Both the position numbers and the translations under genes were made by a program. A DNA stretch of 64,000 nucleotides from Symbiodinium natans (taxonomy: Eukaryota; Sar; Dinophyceae; Suessiales; Symbiodiniaceae), in the NCBI GenBank assembly GCA_905221605.1, contig CAJNDS010002483.1, positions 38,501 through 102,500 of the forward strand. The letters run 5' to 3'. Position 1 is the first letter of the stretch. The number at the start of each line of letters is the position of its first letter. This document shows positions 1-14,817 of this stretch, in pieces. The notes below the pieces were generated by a model. It made no database searches. It was not told where the DNA came from and saw nothing but the letters and a program-made list of their open reading frames with translations.

Positions 1-486
1 CCCAGTAACTCCTCAACATTTAAATTATATATGAAAGAGAGGTTTAGGGTCCTTCAAGTCCCGGCGTTTGGGGGGGGGGGGGGGGGAATTTAGGGTTTGC
101 GGCTTGTGGGCTAGCCGATCAAGTAGGATTTGGACGCGGCTTTCTCACCTAGCCTTTTGGCGGACAAACCCTAAACCCTAAACCCTAAACCCCAAAGCCC
201 AAACCCCCGAACTCGGGATTCTATAACAGAGCCTGCGTATGACGAGAGCCGAAGCCGCAAACGGTTTAGGGCTTAGGGTTTAGGGTTTAGGGTGTAGGGT
301 TCAGGGTTTAGGGTTTAGAGGCCCTGCCACTATGTTTCGGGTTTTGGGGTTTTGGGTTTCGGACTGGGGGTTTGGCTTTGAGTTTGGGACTTAGGATTTT
401 TTCCCATAACCCGAAGCCCGAAACTAACCAATCCCTAATCCCTAATCCCTAATCCCTAAACCCTAAACCCTAACAAAGGTACGGCT

Positions 487-575
487 ACCCCTGGGAGGCA
501 GAGCCAAGCAGCAAATGTCGTAGCGGCAAAGCTTCGTCGCCTTCTCTACAGCATCCTCGGCAGGGATTGGTTGGT
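487..575 (-). CDS. Exon-like island, Cys-containing peptide
   Basis: Between telomeric runs the minus strand is open and reads IPAEDAVEKATKLCRYDI followed by CCLALPP. It loosely resembles the island at 59,960-60,047 (EAAKNALSQNVCPYRYY), which suggests repeats of one domain. Boundaries and phase are unknown. Function unrecognised. Confidence 0.4.
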
Positions 576-641
576 TCAGAGATTTCTAGGGTTTATAGGC
601 ATGGGTTTAGGGTTTAGGGTTTAGGGTTTAGGGTTTAGGGT

Positions 642-673
<32 letters not shown>

Positions 674-794
674 GGTTTAAACCCTATTCAACCCTATAAA
701 CCCTATCAACCCTTTAAACCCTAAACGCTCAACCCTCATAAACCCCAAACCCTGAACCCTGAACCCTGCACTCTAAACCCTAAACGGTAAAATC

Positions 795-882
795 TAAGTT
801 CCTTGTGCTTCTTTTTCTGCGTGGCTGTTGTTTTTCGGGGCGACCCCGCCTTTTGCTCATGTCCCCTAGCTGGGGCTAAACC
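795..882 (-). CDS. Exon-like island, basic peptide with AT-hook-like core
   Basis: The minus strand reads QLGDMSKRRGRPEKQQ followed by PRRKRSTRN. The RGRP core flanked by basic residues resembles an AT-hook, a minor-groove DNA-binding motif. One core in one short exon is weak evidence, so only a basic, possibly nuclear, segment is claimed. Confidence 0.35.
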
Positions 883-1213
883 CTAAACCCTAAACCCGAA
901 ACCCTAAATCCTAAACCCTAAACCCCAATTTCCCAAACCCTAAATCCTACAAACCCTAAACCCTATAAACCCTAAACCCTAAACCCTAAACCCTAAACCC
1001 TAACCCTAAACCCTAAACCTTAAACCCTAAACCCTAAATCCTAAACAAACCCTAAACCCTAAACGCTAAGCTAGACCAGGGCCCAGGGTGGTCTGAGATT
1101 TAAGCACGGCGCAGCCACCCACTGGGGTTTCGGTTTTAGGGTTTAAAGCTTAGCCTGTAGGATTGGGGCTCTTTTGGAACCCGAAGCCCTGAACCCTAAA
1201 CCCTAAACCCTAA

Positions 1214-1275
1214 ACCCCAAACCCGAAGCCTTCATGCTCAGCCCGATTAACGCCCTGCCGCGGGTCAAACGGCGC
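1214..1275 (-). CDS. Exon-like island
   Basis: The minus strand carries CCCTCAG, a possible acceptor, then a short open frame reading about DAPFDPRQGVNRAEHEGF before telomeric repeats resume. It lies just left of the TIR element at 1296-1768. Unrecognised. Confidence 0.35.
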
Positions 1276-1295
1276 ATCTGAGGGGGTTGGTTCAC

Positions 1296-1768
1296 CTACT
1301 AATGGCTTAAGAACCCCCAAAAACAAAAAAGGTATCCTCCCTTATCAGGGCAATATAGGGATGCTCATTTTTTTTCTTTTTCCCCACCTTCGGTGTGGGG
1401 TTGTTAGATTTTAAACTCAACTCTTCTCTTCGCCCGGAACTCTTCTCTTTGCCCGGTCTACTCCTAGAGATCCCCTGGAGTGCCCGACCCCAGAGACTCC
1501 CTGGAGTGCCCAACCCCGGAGTCTCCCTGGAGTGCCCAAGCCCAGAGTCTCCCTGGAGTGCCCAACCGACTCCCTGGAGTGCCCAACCCAAGAGTCTCCC
1601 TGGAGTGCCCAATCCCAATTGTAAGCAAAAACTAAGAAAGCGTATTTGAATCAATGTGTCTTCGTTTGAACATCTTATTTGCGCTCCTTCCTTTTTAAGG
1701 AGGAGAAAGGTGGGGATGTTCGAAGTAATTGTTTTTCCTTCTTTTGGGGTTCTTAAGCAAATAGTAGT
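1296..1768. mobile_element. Small TIR element, family II, enlarged copy
   Basis: The left end at 1296-1318 (CTACTAATGGCTTAAGAACC) is matched in inverted orientation at 1746-1768. The same ends occur at 33,312-33,460 and 62,140-62,258. An interior GGGCAATATAGGGAT-like core is shared with those copies. This copy is swollen by a tandem repeat of about 27 bp at roughly 1456-1612 (core CCCTGGAGTGCCCAA). The open frames over that repeat look like by-products. Confidence 0.6.
1456..1612. repeat. Tandem repeat of about 27 bp, core CTGGAGTGCCCAACCC
   Basis: About six imperfect units of a CTCCCTGGAGTGCCCAA-type repeat lie inside the family II TIR element. They make frames open on both strands, but the periodic translation is best explained as minisatellite. 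Confidence 0.7.
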
Positions 1769-2217
1769 CACAGAAGGTTCGTGACAGGAGACCTTTTACA
1801 ACCAAAAGGACACCTAAAGTCCAAACCCCTCAGCCCGAACCACCCAAGGCCTCAACCCCAAAACCCCCAATAACCCAAAAACCCAAAAACCCAAAACCCC
1901 CCAAAACCCAAAAAACCCCAAAAACCCAAAACCCCGACACCCTGAGTCCCCAACACCCAAAAAAACCCAAAACCCTGAACCCACCCGCCATCCCCCAACA
2001 GTATAATCATAGGGGTTCTTTAGGGAGGGGAGTTCATGGGGGATAGGTACCTAGGGAACTTTAGGTGAACTTAGGGAGCCTTAGGGAGTAGTGGGCAGCG
2101 TTAGGGAACCTTGGGTTACATACCCAACCGTAAACCCTGAACCCTAAACCCGATAGACCCTAAACCCTAAACCCAAAACCCTACCCTCCCTTAAGAACCC
2201 TAGAATACAGACTCAGT

Positions 2218-2285
2218 GGCCGGTCGGATGCCGCAGTCGACTTCGGCGCACGTCTGCCTCCGGACCTGCAGCCGCGAATCGGGAG
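2218..2285 (-). CDS. Exon-like island
   Basis: A short minus-strand open frame reads RLQVRRQTCAEVDCGI, bordered by telomeric runs on both sides. Unrecognised; supported only by composition and context. Confidence 0.3.
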
Positions 2286-2571
2286 GATTTAGGGTTTAAG
2301 GGTTAAGGGTTTAGGGTTTAGGGTTTAAGGAGTACCCTTAAGGGGTTCCCTAGACCCTAAACCCTAAACCCTAAAGCCTAAACCCTAAACCCTAGGCATG
2401 CTCCTAATATGGCCTTTAGGGCCTTAAAAAAGGCCCCCCCGAAACCCCAAGGGTGCGCAACCTAGGGGACAAAGGAAAAAACTCATGAGCGAAAGCTTCG
2501 GAGGAGACGTGGGGTCGAAGTTGGTTGAAGGCTTGAGGGGTTCAGGGCCTAGGGTTTACGACACCCAGAGG

Positions 2572-2668
2572 TAACTTTAAAATTACACACAGGGTACCCT
2601 TTTTGCTTTAAAGGGGTTTAGAAGGGAACCTAACCCAAAAAAAGGGAACGAGGGCCTACAGCCTCTAT
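2572..2668. mobile_element. Degenerate small TIR element, family I
   Basis: The core GGTACCCTTTTTGC, then AAGGGGTTTAGAAGGGAACC, then AAAAAAAGGGAACGAGGG matches the interior of the complete copies at 53,872 and 26,782 in the same orientation. The CTAG-type ends are worn. Confidence 0.5.
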
Positions 2669-2785
2669 GATTGCCATGGGCTCTGGGAGGTTGAGCTGGT
2701 TTAGGGTTTAGGGTTTAGGGCTTAGGGCTTAGGGCTTAGGGCTTAGGGTTTAGGGTTTAGGGTTTAGGGTTTAGGGTTTAGGGTT

Positions 2786-3010
2786 AGTACCTGGCCGACT
2801 CCGTCGCGCATGCAAGCGGGATGGCTGAGCAAGGAACTGTGGCCACAGCAGCAGCTTGAACAACTGACATGGGAAGCCCTTCTCGTGGAGCGCGCAGGTA
2901 GAACTCGGGGGGCAAGTAGTAGGTCCCGGGACGAGTCTGCACGCTCAGACGCAGCTGAGGTGCGGGCTCAGGCCCTGGGCAACGTGTTTGCGGGGGGCAG
3001 AGGCCCCAAC
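2786..3010 (-). CDS. Exon-like island, Pro-rich peptide of about 75 residues
   Basis: This is the longest coding-like island in the left flank. The minus strand is open throughout, with GYFGC-type composition including TYYLPPEFYLRAPREG and MSVVQAAAVATV. An AG acceptor (CTTCAG) sits at the upper edge, next to about 3012. Telomeric arrays flank both sides. Likely an internal exon of an unrecognised minus-strand gene. The overlapping plus-strand frame is shorter. Confidence 0.45.
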
Positions 3011-3162
3011 TGACTGAAGCCATCCCAAATCTCTCTAAACCCTAAACCCTAAACCCTAAACCCCAAACCCCAAACCCTAAACCCTAAACCCGAAACCCTA
3101 AACCCCAAACCCCAAACCCCAAACCCCAAACCCTAAACCCTAAACCCTCTACAGGCGGTGGG

Positions 3163-3241
3163 CACACGGCACAAACTCCGTCTTGGGCGCAGCGAACTCT
3201 CAAGGATGGCCCACATCAGGGGCCGAATGCACGCGCCGCCT
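3163..3241 (-). CDS. Exon-like island
   Basis: The minus strand reads about GGACIRPLMWAILESSLR between CCCTAAA runs. Unrecognised; a possible small internal exon. Confidence 0.3.
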
Positions 3242-4082
3242 ACCCTAAACCCTAAGCCCTCAACCCTAAACCCTAAACCCTCAACCCTCAACCCTAAACC
3301 CTAAGCCCAGCCCTAAACCCTCAACCCTAAACCCTCAACCCAAACCCTGAGCCCTAAACCCTAAGCCCCAAAGCCCTAAACCCTGCCCCGTAAACCCTGG
3401 ATCTTCCATGTAAAGAATGCCCACAGATGCTGTAACCTTCATGCCCGCGTTTTCGACCGCAAGGTTTGGCAGGGCCATAAGGGTTTAAAGGGTTCATAAT
3501 GAGGTTATGTGGGCATCGAAAAGGGTTTGTAAGGGTTTTGTAAAGATTTATGCGGGTTTATGGGGGTGTATGAGGGTGTAAAGAGGGTTGAAAAGGGTTT
3601 AAGGCGGGTGGAGGGTCCGAAGACATCACCCCTAAATTACTAAACAGCCCTTCCAAACAAGACGACCAATCTCCGAGATTCTGAGCACGTGTAACTTCTC
3701 AGGCTTTGAGTAGTCGAAACCCTGAACCCTAAACCCTAAACCCCAAACCCTAAACCCTCAACCCTCAACCCGAAACCCTAAACCCTAAACCCTAAAACCC
3801 TAAACCCTAAACCCTAAACCCTAAACCCGAAACCCTAACCGCATCTTGGCTGACTTCCGAACCCCTCCTAAATGTTGAAACTTTTCGGCTCCTTGTTGTA
3901 GTTTCTACCAAAAAACCCTAAAGCTTAAAGTCCCAAGAGCCAGCCAGAAGAAAGCCAAGGAATTGCTGCAAACCCTAGAAGGACTTCCGGTAAGCGCAGA
4001 TACAACCCATATATATAGGCCCCATAAGTACCCTAAAAGGGTTTTAATTGGGTTATAAGTGCACTCATTATTGGGGCTACTA

Positions 4083-4103
4083 AGTACCATGAACCTCCAA
4101 GGG
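4083..4103. mobile_element. Half copy of TIR element family III
   Basis: AGTACCATGAACCTCCAAG matches the right end of the complete 104-bp element at 48,808-48,911 and the ends at 56,039 and 56,562. No matching left end is obvious nearby. Confidence 0.5.
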
Positions 4104-4132
4104 AGGACTTCGGGGTGGACTCACCAAAACTC

Positions 4133-4200
4133 GTAATCTGCTAGGCCGAGCTGCGCAGCACGTCTCGGCATCCTTAGCGCCGGCGTTTGTGCGAGCACAG
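4133..4200 (-). CDS. Exon-like island, Cys-containing peptide
   Basis: The minus strand reads about RCARTNAGAKDAETCC, with possible telomere-rich introns on both sides. Unrecognised. Confidence 0.3.
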
Positions 4201-4682
4201 CGGTTTAGGGTTTCGTTAGGATTTAGGGTTTAGAGCTTGGGGTTCAGGGTTTAGATCTCAGGGCTTAGGGCTCAGGTTTAGTGTTTCGGGCCTTTAGGGC
4301 CTTTCTAGGCTGTTGGGGCTTGATTCGGGCTTATACGGCCTTAGAGCTGAGACTGCTAACACGAAGGAGCCCACCAAAGATCGAAACCACAACTTCGGAG
4401 ACCCGAACCCCGGGTCGCTGAGAGATTTGGTTTCGGTTTAGCGTTTAGGGGTTGGGGGCTGAAGGTTTTCGGTTTAGGGTTTAGGGTAGGGTTTAGCCTC
4501 TAAACCCCCTAAACCCCTGACAACCCTAACTACCTTAATTAATAGCCCGTAATAACACCAGTAACCCTAGTTACCAATACGCCTAAGCACGAATAGCCCC
4601 TCATGACGCTTAAGACCCTCACAACCCCGATATCCCTAATAACCCCTAGTGCCCCGAATACCTCCTAATAATCCCGAACAAG

Positions 4683-4830
4683 CTTCGGTTTAGGGTTAGG
4701 GTTTAGGGTTTAGGGTTTAGGGTTTAGGGTTTAGGGTTTAGGGTTTAGGGTTTAGGGTTTAGGGTTTAGGGTTTAGGGTTTAGGGTTTAGGGTTTAGGGT
4801 TTAGGGTTTAGGGTTCAGGGTTAAGGGTTT
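4683..4830 (+). repeat. Long near-perfect TTTAGGG array
   Basis: About twenty consecutive heptamers of the plant-type telomeric repeat, G-rich strand on plus. It ends about 80 bp before the split TIR element. Its homogeneity suggests recent addition or tandem expansion. Confidence 0.95.
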
Positions 4831-4831
4831 A

Positions 4832-4912
4832 GGGTTTAGGGTCCCGCCTCTGCTTTTTGGCACCTCTCAGCCTCCTTGCTTCTTTGGGTGTGCCTTTGAG
4901 CAGTGATACAGG
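4832..4912 (-). CDS. Host exon downstream of the giant insertion (charged protein)
   Basis: The minus strand reads ACITAQRHTQRSKEAERC and continues QKAEAGP. Its 5' edge abuts the TIR of the split family I element (GGGCAGCCTAG, an AG acceptor). If everything from 26,851 down to 4,913 is removed, this frame continues in phase from the exon at 26,856-26,966, whose last codons read QKQWGIM. The GT donor and AG acceptor are both supplied by the element's ends. The product would be Lys/Glu/Gln-rich. Function unrecognised; the 3' limit is unknown because telomeric repeats begin at about 4,830. Confidence 0.5.
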
Positions 4913-4955
4913 CTAGGCTGCCCAGTAACCTAGGCTTAGCAAGGGTGCCCTTTTT
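4913..4955. mobile_element. Left half of a family I TIR element, broken by the giant insertion
   Basis: It starts CTAGGCTGCCCAGTAACC and runs to CCCTTTTT, matching the left part of the complete copy at 53,872-54,052. It stops abruptly where the 21.8-kb block begins. The missing right half is at 26,782-26,855. Confidence 0.75.
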
Positions 4956-4968
4956 CCCGAAAGCATCG
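4956..4968 (+). repeat. Candidate left terminal inverted repeat of the giant element
   Basis: CCCGAAAGCATCG begins exactly where the host TIR element is broken. The inverted copy is at 26,754-26,766. A further direct copy occurs internally near 23,644, at the start of the right direct-repeat module. Confidence 0.65.
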
Positions 4969-5009
4969 CGAAGGGTTCTTCCGTGCGGAGCCCTCTGACC
5001 CAACAACAT

Positions 5010-5262
5010 AGAGTGAAGTGCATAGAGTGAAGTGCGTAGAGTCAAGTGCATAGAGTGAATTGCATAGAGTCAAGTGCTTAGAGTGAAGTGCATAGAGTCA
5101 AGTGCATAGAGTCAAGTGCTTAGAGTGAAGTGCATAGAGTGAAGTGCATAGAGTGAAGTGCATAGAGTGAATTGCATAGAGTGAATTGCATAGTGTGAAT
5201 TGCATAGAGTGACGTGCATAGAGTGAAGTGCATAGAGTGAATTGCATAGAGTGAAGTAGAAG
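5010..5262 (+). repeat. 14-bp minisatellite (AGTGAAGTGCATAG)
   Basis: About eighteen units with GAA/CAA/AAT and CAT/CTT variants. The order of variants is nearly the same in the right copy at 23,698-23,965, showing that the two modules are duplicates of one ancestor rather than independent expansions. Confidence 0.9.
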
Positions 5263-5364
5263 TTAATAGAAATTACGAGATTTACGTAGAATCTAGTAGA
5301 CCTTCGTACCCAGTCCTAGATTTCTAAATTAAAATTACTCTTTCTAAGGCGGCGGGCTGGGTTG

Positions 5365-5368
5365 ACAT
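5365..5368. other. Empty target site of the 261-bp TIR element
   Basis: Here GGTTGACATCGCCAATC is uninterrupted. In the right module the same sequence is split at ACAT by the element at 24,071-24,331, with ACAT on both sides. This is the ancestral unoccupied site. Confidence 0.85.
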
Positions 5369-5387
5369 CGCCAATCGGGATTGCAAC

Positions 5388-5850
5388 CCTCTGCGGGTTT
5401 CGGCGTGGTCGCGGTGCTAAAACCGTCGTTTTTTTTACGTTTCTTGATTTGCGCGGACAACCCTCTGCGGGTTTCGGCGTGGTCGCGGTGCCAAAACCGT
5501 CGTTTTTTTTACGTTTCTTTGTGTCCGCGGACAACCCTCTGCGGGTTTCGGCGTGGTCGCGGTGCCAAAACCGTCGTTTTTTTACGTTTCTTTGTGTCCG
5601 CGGACAACCCTCTGCGGGTAATCGCCGGGTCGCGGCGCTAAAACCGCTCTGCGGGTTTCGGCGTTGGCGCAGTGCCAAAACCGTCGTGTTTTTGCATTTT
5701 GTGACATACAAACGTAACCCCTCTGCGGGTTTCGGCGTTGGCGCGGTGCCAAAACCATCGTGTTTTTGCGTTTCTTGACATGCAAACGTAACCCCTCTGC
5801 GGGTTTTCGCGTGGTCGCGGCGCGAAAACCGTAGTGTTTTTGCGTTTTTT
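5388..5850 (+). repeat. 72-76-bp minisatellite (CCCTCTGCGGGTTTCGGCG)
   Basis: About seven tandem units ending in CAAAACCGTCGTTTTTT-type tracts. Apparent open frames of 67-222 codons on both strands come from the repeat length and have periodic translations, so they are not annotated as genes. Confidence 0.9.
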
Positions 5851-5861
5851 TTGTCGACTTG

Positions 5862-6038
5862 TGTAGTACAGACGTAGTACGCCGGGACTTCCGTGGCTGG
5901 AAAATCGACTTTTAAAGTACAAACGTAGTACGCCGCGGACACGCGGAGCTTCCGTGGCTGGAAAGTCGACTTTTTGTAGCACAAACGTAGTACGCCGCGG
6001 ACACGCGGAGCTTCCGTGGCTGGAATGTCGACTTTTAA
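5862..6038 (+). repeat. 61-bp minisatellite, left copy
   Basis: About three units with core GCTTCCGTGGCTGGAAA plus GTCGACTTTT and CGTAGTACGCCG. The same unit forms longer arrays at 23,342-23,640 and 24,866-25,460. Confidence 0.9.
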
Positions 6039-6572
6039 ACCCGTGTTGTTGCAACCGGATGTTAACCAAAATCAAATCAGATGTTTCAATAAGCGGGGTC
6101 AGAGAAAGCATTCAGAGGGACATCTTCAACATTGCACGCCTTTGATGACAGCGCATGTTCGCACAAGTTTCGGGACGAATTAGGCACAAAAGCCTTTGGG
6201 AGTCTGTACAACGCATATCCAAGTGAACTGCAAGGTGTTTGATGCTTGAGGATGCATGTTGTTGCTCTGTCTTGTGCTTCTATTGTGTGCTGCGCGTGGC
6301 TGTCTTGTGTTTGTTGTGCTGCTTGTCTGTGCTAGCAGGCCAGCTTCAGACCATCACATCGTCAATCTGTACCTGGCAGTTGCAAGGAACATGATGCAGC
6401 AAGAGAAGCAAACAATTTTGCAACAAGGCAGCATGCACAGAACAGCACAGCACAGCACAGCACACAGTGAAGCACACAGTAAAAGCACATTTTTCTCACA
6501 CCCCTCCCCAAGTTTCAACTTTTCAGCTGGAAGGCCAGCTGACTAGCAAGTGACACTCGATCTAAGTGTTAA
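6039..6572. other. Non-coding stretch between repeat module and gene 1
   Basis: No gene supported. It contains a CACAG-type microsatellite around 6,440-6,480. A Leu/Cys-rich plus-strand open frame at 6,256-6,546 has no homologous features I recognise and runs against the direction of all neighbouring genes. Confidence 0.5.
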
Positions 6573-9156
6573 CTAGCGCTTGTCCTCAGGCAAAACATAC
6601 TCAGCGGCACAGGGCACACCCTCGGCGATGAGCTTCTTCAGGCATTCTCGCCGCTTCTTTTGACCAGCAAGCTGCCGCTTCTTGCTGTCCTTCTCAACCA
6701 CACTCTTGTGGCCCACTGAGTATGCCTCAGATCAAAATTCAAAGCATCCTGCCAAGAAGACATGCTAAAGCTGTACGTTGCAGTCAGATTGACTATTAGG
6801 CCAAGAGGCTGAGTTGAGCCTCTTCTTCAAAAGATCCAGGTCGGACTCGTTCTTGGCCTTGTCTTTTGTAGCAGCCTTGTCGCCCTTCTTCTGCGTTGGC
6901 TTGGAGTTCTTCGTGCTCTCGATCTCCTGGCGCTTTTTGCGCTTGATCTCGTCCTTGATCTTGAGTTCGCCTTCAATCTCCTGATGCAGGTCGTCAAGGA
7001 ATGCGTCCATGCGAGCCTCGTGGATGCTGTCCTCCTCGGCCCCACCAATTGGCTCAGACTCAACAGCTGCAGGCTTGGCACTGTCCTCTGCCTCGCCGAT
7101 CTCCCCGAAAATGTGGAGCTCGGTCTCCAAGTCACTGTGCGACTCGTAGAAATCAGCAACGACTTGGTTGCGATCTAGAATGTTCTGGAGCTCGTCCGTC
7201 CCCTCGAAGAGGTCGTCCACTTCGTCGAGCGGCAACTGGTCTGCGGCTTCAACATCCTTGGACTCGTCCGCCCCCAGAATAAGAGTTTCAGCTTGAGAAT
7301 CGAAGCAGATCTCATCGGAGTTCTCGAAAGCCCGGAGCCGCTGCAACGTGTTCTCCTGGCGAATCAAAGTCTTACACGGGAATCAGGCTTAGAAATCATC
7401 CCTAAATAGTCTTCAGAAGAAATCAAGTGCCTTCAGGGAGTCGGAGGCTGAGGCCATTCTTGTACCCGAGTCTTCAGCCCCTTCGTCCGTCCTGCAGTGT
7501 CGACCATCTGTCAATTGCTTGTCATTCATCATTATGCCGCGTTTAACAACATCAGGGTCCTATCCGCGGCAGCGGCTTCTGCGTCGGAGGAGTCCGCAGT
7601 CTTCTGCGCAATGGCTCGGCAACATAAAACTCTAAGACCAACCACGCAAGGCGTGCAAAATTGCCTTCCTCTTCGGATTCTTCTTTTTAGCAGGCTTGGG
7701 TCCTGGCTTCTTGGCCGCGCCTGTCAACTCATCTTCTGAGAATGGGCTGACCACACGACATGCTGAGTCTGTGGCCTGAAGTTCGGCTTGCCGGCTTCTT
7801 TCTGGGGGGCTCTGCGTCCTCTTCGTCGTCGTCCTCATCACGGCCCCCTGCAGCATCCTCAGCACTGTCGGCATCGGTCTCCGTCTTCTTCTGCTTCTTC
7901 TTGCCTTTGGCTTTCGCCTTGGGTTTTTTCTTGTCTTCCTTCGGAGCCGCCACCTCCACCTTGTAGCTGGTGACCTTTGACTTATTGGCAGTCGTGTCAT
8001 CAGAGTCCCCACTGCCATCAGCTTGGTAAGGCTTGGGGCATGCATCTGTGACCGTCGATGGTCCAGCAGCAGATGTTCCAGCATCGCCAGCTGAATCAGC
8101 CAACTTGGCTGCCCCGAGCCTGGCAATTGACGTCCTGGACTCATTCGTAGGAGTAGGCCTAGGTCCCCTGATCTGGCCAGGCCTGCGTTGGCCAGAAGCG
8201 TCACCTTTTAGGAAGGTGTCCAAGTTGAAAGCCTGAGTTTGCACAGATGCAGCTAGTCGAAAGGTGTTAAGAGCATCATGCTAAGGCTAATCATGGTACG
8301 CGCTGGGCGTCCTGCTGGGGCAATCGTCTCAAAACTCTTGGCAGAGCCACCACCCACACACTCCACGGAACTCGAGTCTTCATCAGACTCCAAGTCACGG
8401 AAGTCCAAGCTGCGCTTTGCCCCTGCCATCCTGTCAGAAAGCATAGTACAATGACAAGCAAACAACATGCTTCCACACAATGAATCAATGACGGCCTCTG
8501 TGGCTCTGAGGCACTTCAGCTACGAAAGGGTGAAAAAATGCTGCTGCAGAACAATAAGTGTATTGCACGTGCTTGCAACATGTCGCACTGCCATGCAAAA
8601 GACACCGCTCCCAAACAACAAGCAACAAGAAGCATTGAGGGCAGCCACTCGACACAGCAAGTTTGCATTCTGCGCAAAGCACACTGTCCAATCGCATACA
8701 AATGAACTACTTGAAGTAGACTGTCACAGATCAAATGGGTGTCAGGTCGCAAGCTCATAGTAGGCAGTTCGTGGGATTTGCTTGGCTGGTATTTTGCATG
8801 TTGCAAATATCGTATTCTAAATCGAAGCCATGTGCCTGTGACCGTTGCTACAGAAAAAATCTGCTAATCAAAGCAGCTCTGCGCAAGCTTGCTTACATCA
8901 AGCGAACAATGGTATCGGCTGCCAAGTTCAGAAGGCCACATAGCATTGCCACCGGCCGCTGGGGAACAAGTTTCGCCCCAGCACGGCCTTCTGATTCCAA
9001 CCTGCCACCAACACATAAAAAATAAACAGGCTGCTTCCTTGCAAAAACAAGCACAAGTTCCGAGGCCTGAGACGCCAGCCAATCTTCAACGTTGGACTCG
9101 AAGCCAAACCTGAGATGTCCAGCTTGGCACCGAAGGTCAGCGACGAAGCCTTGCAT
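6573..9156 (-). CDS. Gene 1: highly charged (acidic/Lys-rich) protein, multi-exon, unrecognised
   Basis: Minus-strand exons: a possible first exon from ATG at 9,156 (MQGFVADLRCQAGHLRFG) to about 8,990; an exon at 8,430-8,290 (AKRSLDFRDLESDEDSSS) preceded by a CTGACAG acceptor; a Lys/Asp/Glu-rich exon at 8,236-7,640 (KKKPKAKAKGKKKQKK, then EDDDEEDAEPPRKK); an acidic exon at 7,367-6,830 (ILGADESKDVEAADQL, later a KRKKRQE helix); and a last exon at 6,727-6,573 ending AAEYVLPEDKR and a TAG stop. The blocks of acidic and basic residues suggest a nuclear or chromatin-associated protein, but no domain is recognisable. Exon links are inferred from open frames and AG/GT signals; two genes are possible. 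It is the most downstream gene of the five. Confidence 0.5.
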
Positions 9157-9293
9157 TCAATTCAATTTATTGAATTGACTGAATTAAAATTAAATTAAGA
9201 CGTAAATCTGACTCTTGAATATGTGACAGTGAGTAATATAATTAAATTTAAAAATTAAATTAAATAAAAGAACAATAAATGAATTTAATTCAG
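9157..9293. other. AT-rich spacer between genes 1 and 2
   Basis: Strongly AT-rich run (AATTTAAAAATTAAATTAAA type) between the 3' end of gene 2 and the likely start of gene 1. Similar AT-rich runs at 13,978-14,045, 16,912-17,005, 17,870-17,935 and 18,090-18,125 mark other gene edges or introns of the element. Confidence 0.6.
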
Positions 9294-13860
<4,567 letters not shown>

Positions 13861-14337
13861 CAAGCCTCCTGACAAAAGCAGCTTGGAGCGTGAATGTCAT
13901 TCTATGGTTTCAAGGTCTTTAACCACGGCACTTGCCTCTAAGAAGCAAAAAGCATGTCAAAGTCAGGTCAAGCTACGACAAAAAATAATAATCGTCAAAC
14001 AAATCATTGATTATCGTAAATAATTTTTAATTTTAAATTCAGGTTTTTGGAGTTTTTAGAATTTTTAGGGCCTGAAACCTCAAAAACCTGACTCCCCCCC
14101 CCCCCCCGTCCCTTTACTGGGACCCGAGCCAATGCGGGGAGTCAGGTTTTGGAGTTCCCTCAAAAAAACCAGACTCCCCCATAATCCCCCCCCCCCCCCC
14201 CCCGGCAGTCCCCTCCCCAGTCCCCCTCCCCCCTGCAGTCCCTTACTGGGACCCCAGCATTACCTCACTTCCCCGCAGTCCCCCATTCCCGGTCCCCTTA
14301 TACTGGGACCCGACTAAATGCGGGGAATCAGGCAAGT

Positions 14338-14570
14338 GACGGTTTTGCAAATCCACCTTGGGGAATGGGATGTCTTTTTTTGCAGATTCGTCTTGAATCG
14401 TGATTTTTTTTTGCAAATCCGTCTTGGGAAATGTGACGGCTTTCTTTGCAAATCCGTCTTGGGAAATGTGACGGGTTTTTTTTTGCAAATCCGTCTTGGG
14501 AAATGTGACGGTTTTTTTTTTTTGCAAATCCGTCTTGGAAATCGTGACGGGTTTTTTTTTGTAGTCGAAA
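14338..14570 (+). repeat. About 40-bp minisatellite A (GCAAATCCGTCTTGGGAAA)
   Basis: About five units, each ending in TGTGACGG and a T-run. The same GTGACGG plus T-run ends the units of minisatellite B nearby, so both are built on one core. Confidence 0.85.
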
Positions 14571-14649
14571 ATGGTGTGATCGGTTTTTATGTTCCATGTT
14601 ATAAAAAGGGATCACGTTTGGGCTGGGGGGGGGTCCCCTGAAAATCCGA

Positions 14650-14672
14650 CTGGTTTTCCGGAAAACCGATCA
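14650..14672. repeat. Palindrome 1 (TTTTCCGGAAAA centre)
   Basis: GGTTTTCCGGAAAACC is a perfect 16-bp palindrome followed by GATCAC. A longer version lies 110 bp downstream. Confidence 0.85.
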
Positions 14673-14764
14673 CGATTCTGTGTCCGTAATTGAAACCGAT
14701 CACATTTCGACCGGTGTCCCCGTTTTGAAATTATGATCACTTTGCATTTTGCATTGGAAATTGC

Positions 14765-14788
14765 GACTGGTTTTCCGGAAAACCAGTC
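14765..14788. repeat. Palindrome 2, 24 bp and perfect
   Basis: GACTGG, then TTTTCCGGAAAA, then CCAGTC: every base pairs with its mirror position. It could bind a dimeric protein or extrude as a cruciform; no function is shown. Confidence 0.85.
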
Positions 14789-14817
14789 ACATTTCGGCCT
14801 GGCGTGCCCCTGCCCCA

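Larger units (their letters stand above)
1..4912. repeat. Interstitial telomeric-repeat field with exon-like islands (left flank)
   Basis: Imperfect and perfect TTTAGGG/CCCTAAA runs occur in both orientations, separated by islands of about 60-230 bp of ordinary GC-rich sequence. Orientation switches repeatedly, so this is not one chromosome end. The better islands are listed separately; the rest (for example 1-480, 3410-3720, 4230-4680) shows telomere-derived or diverged sequence and no gene I can support. Confidence 0.85.
4956..6038 (+). repeat. Direct-repeat module, left copy (about 1.1 kb)
   Basis: It starts CCCGAAAGCATCGCGAAGGG, continues through a 14-bp minisatellite, a unique spacer, a 72-76-bp array and a 61-bp array. 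The same order and near-identical sequence recurs in the same orientation at about 23,644-25,041. The pair brackets all five genes, in an LTR-like layout, but I see no reverse transcriptase, tRNA primer site or TG..CA ends. Confidence 0.85.

Noticed and set aside
1-1200. Chromosome end
   Set aside because: Telomeric runs switch orientation many times and occur equally across the whole window, so the left edge is not a terminus.
5316-5984. Minus-strand frame of 222 codons and overlapping frames on both strands
   Set aside because: Same reason: the 72-76-bp repeat translated in several frames (PRRNPQRG-type periodicity).
7497-7739. Plus-strand open frames opposite gene 1
   Set aside because: Antisense shadows of Lys/Asp/Glu-rich minus-strand exons (Phe/Ser/Leu-rich composition).
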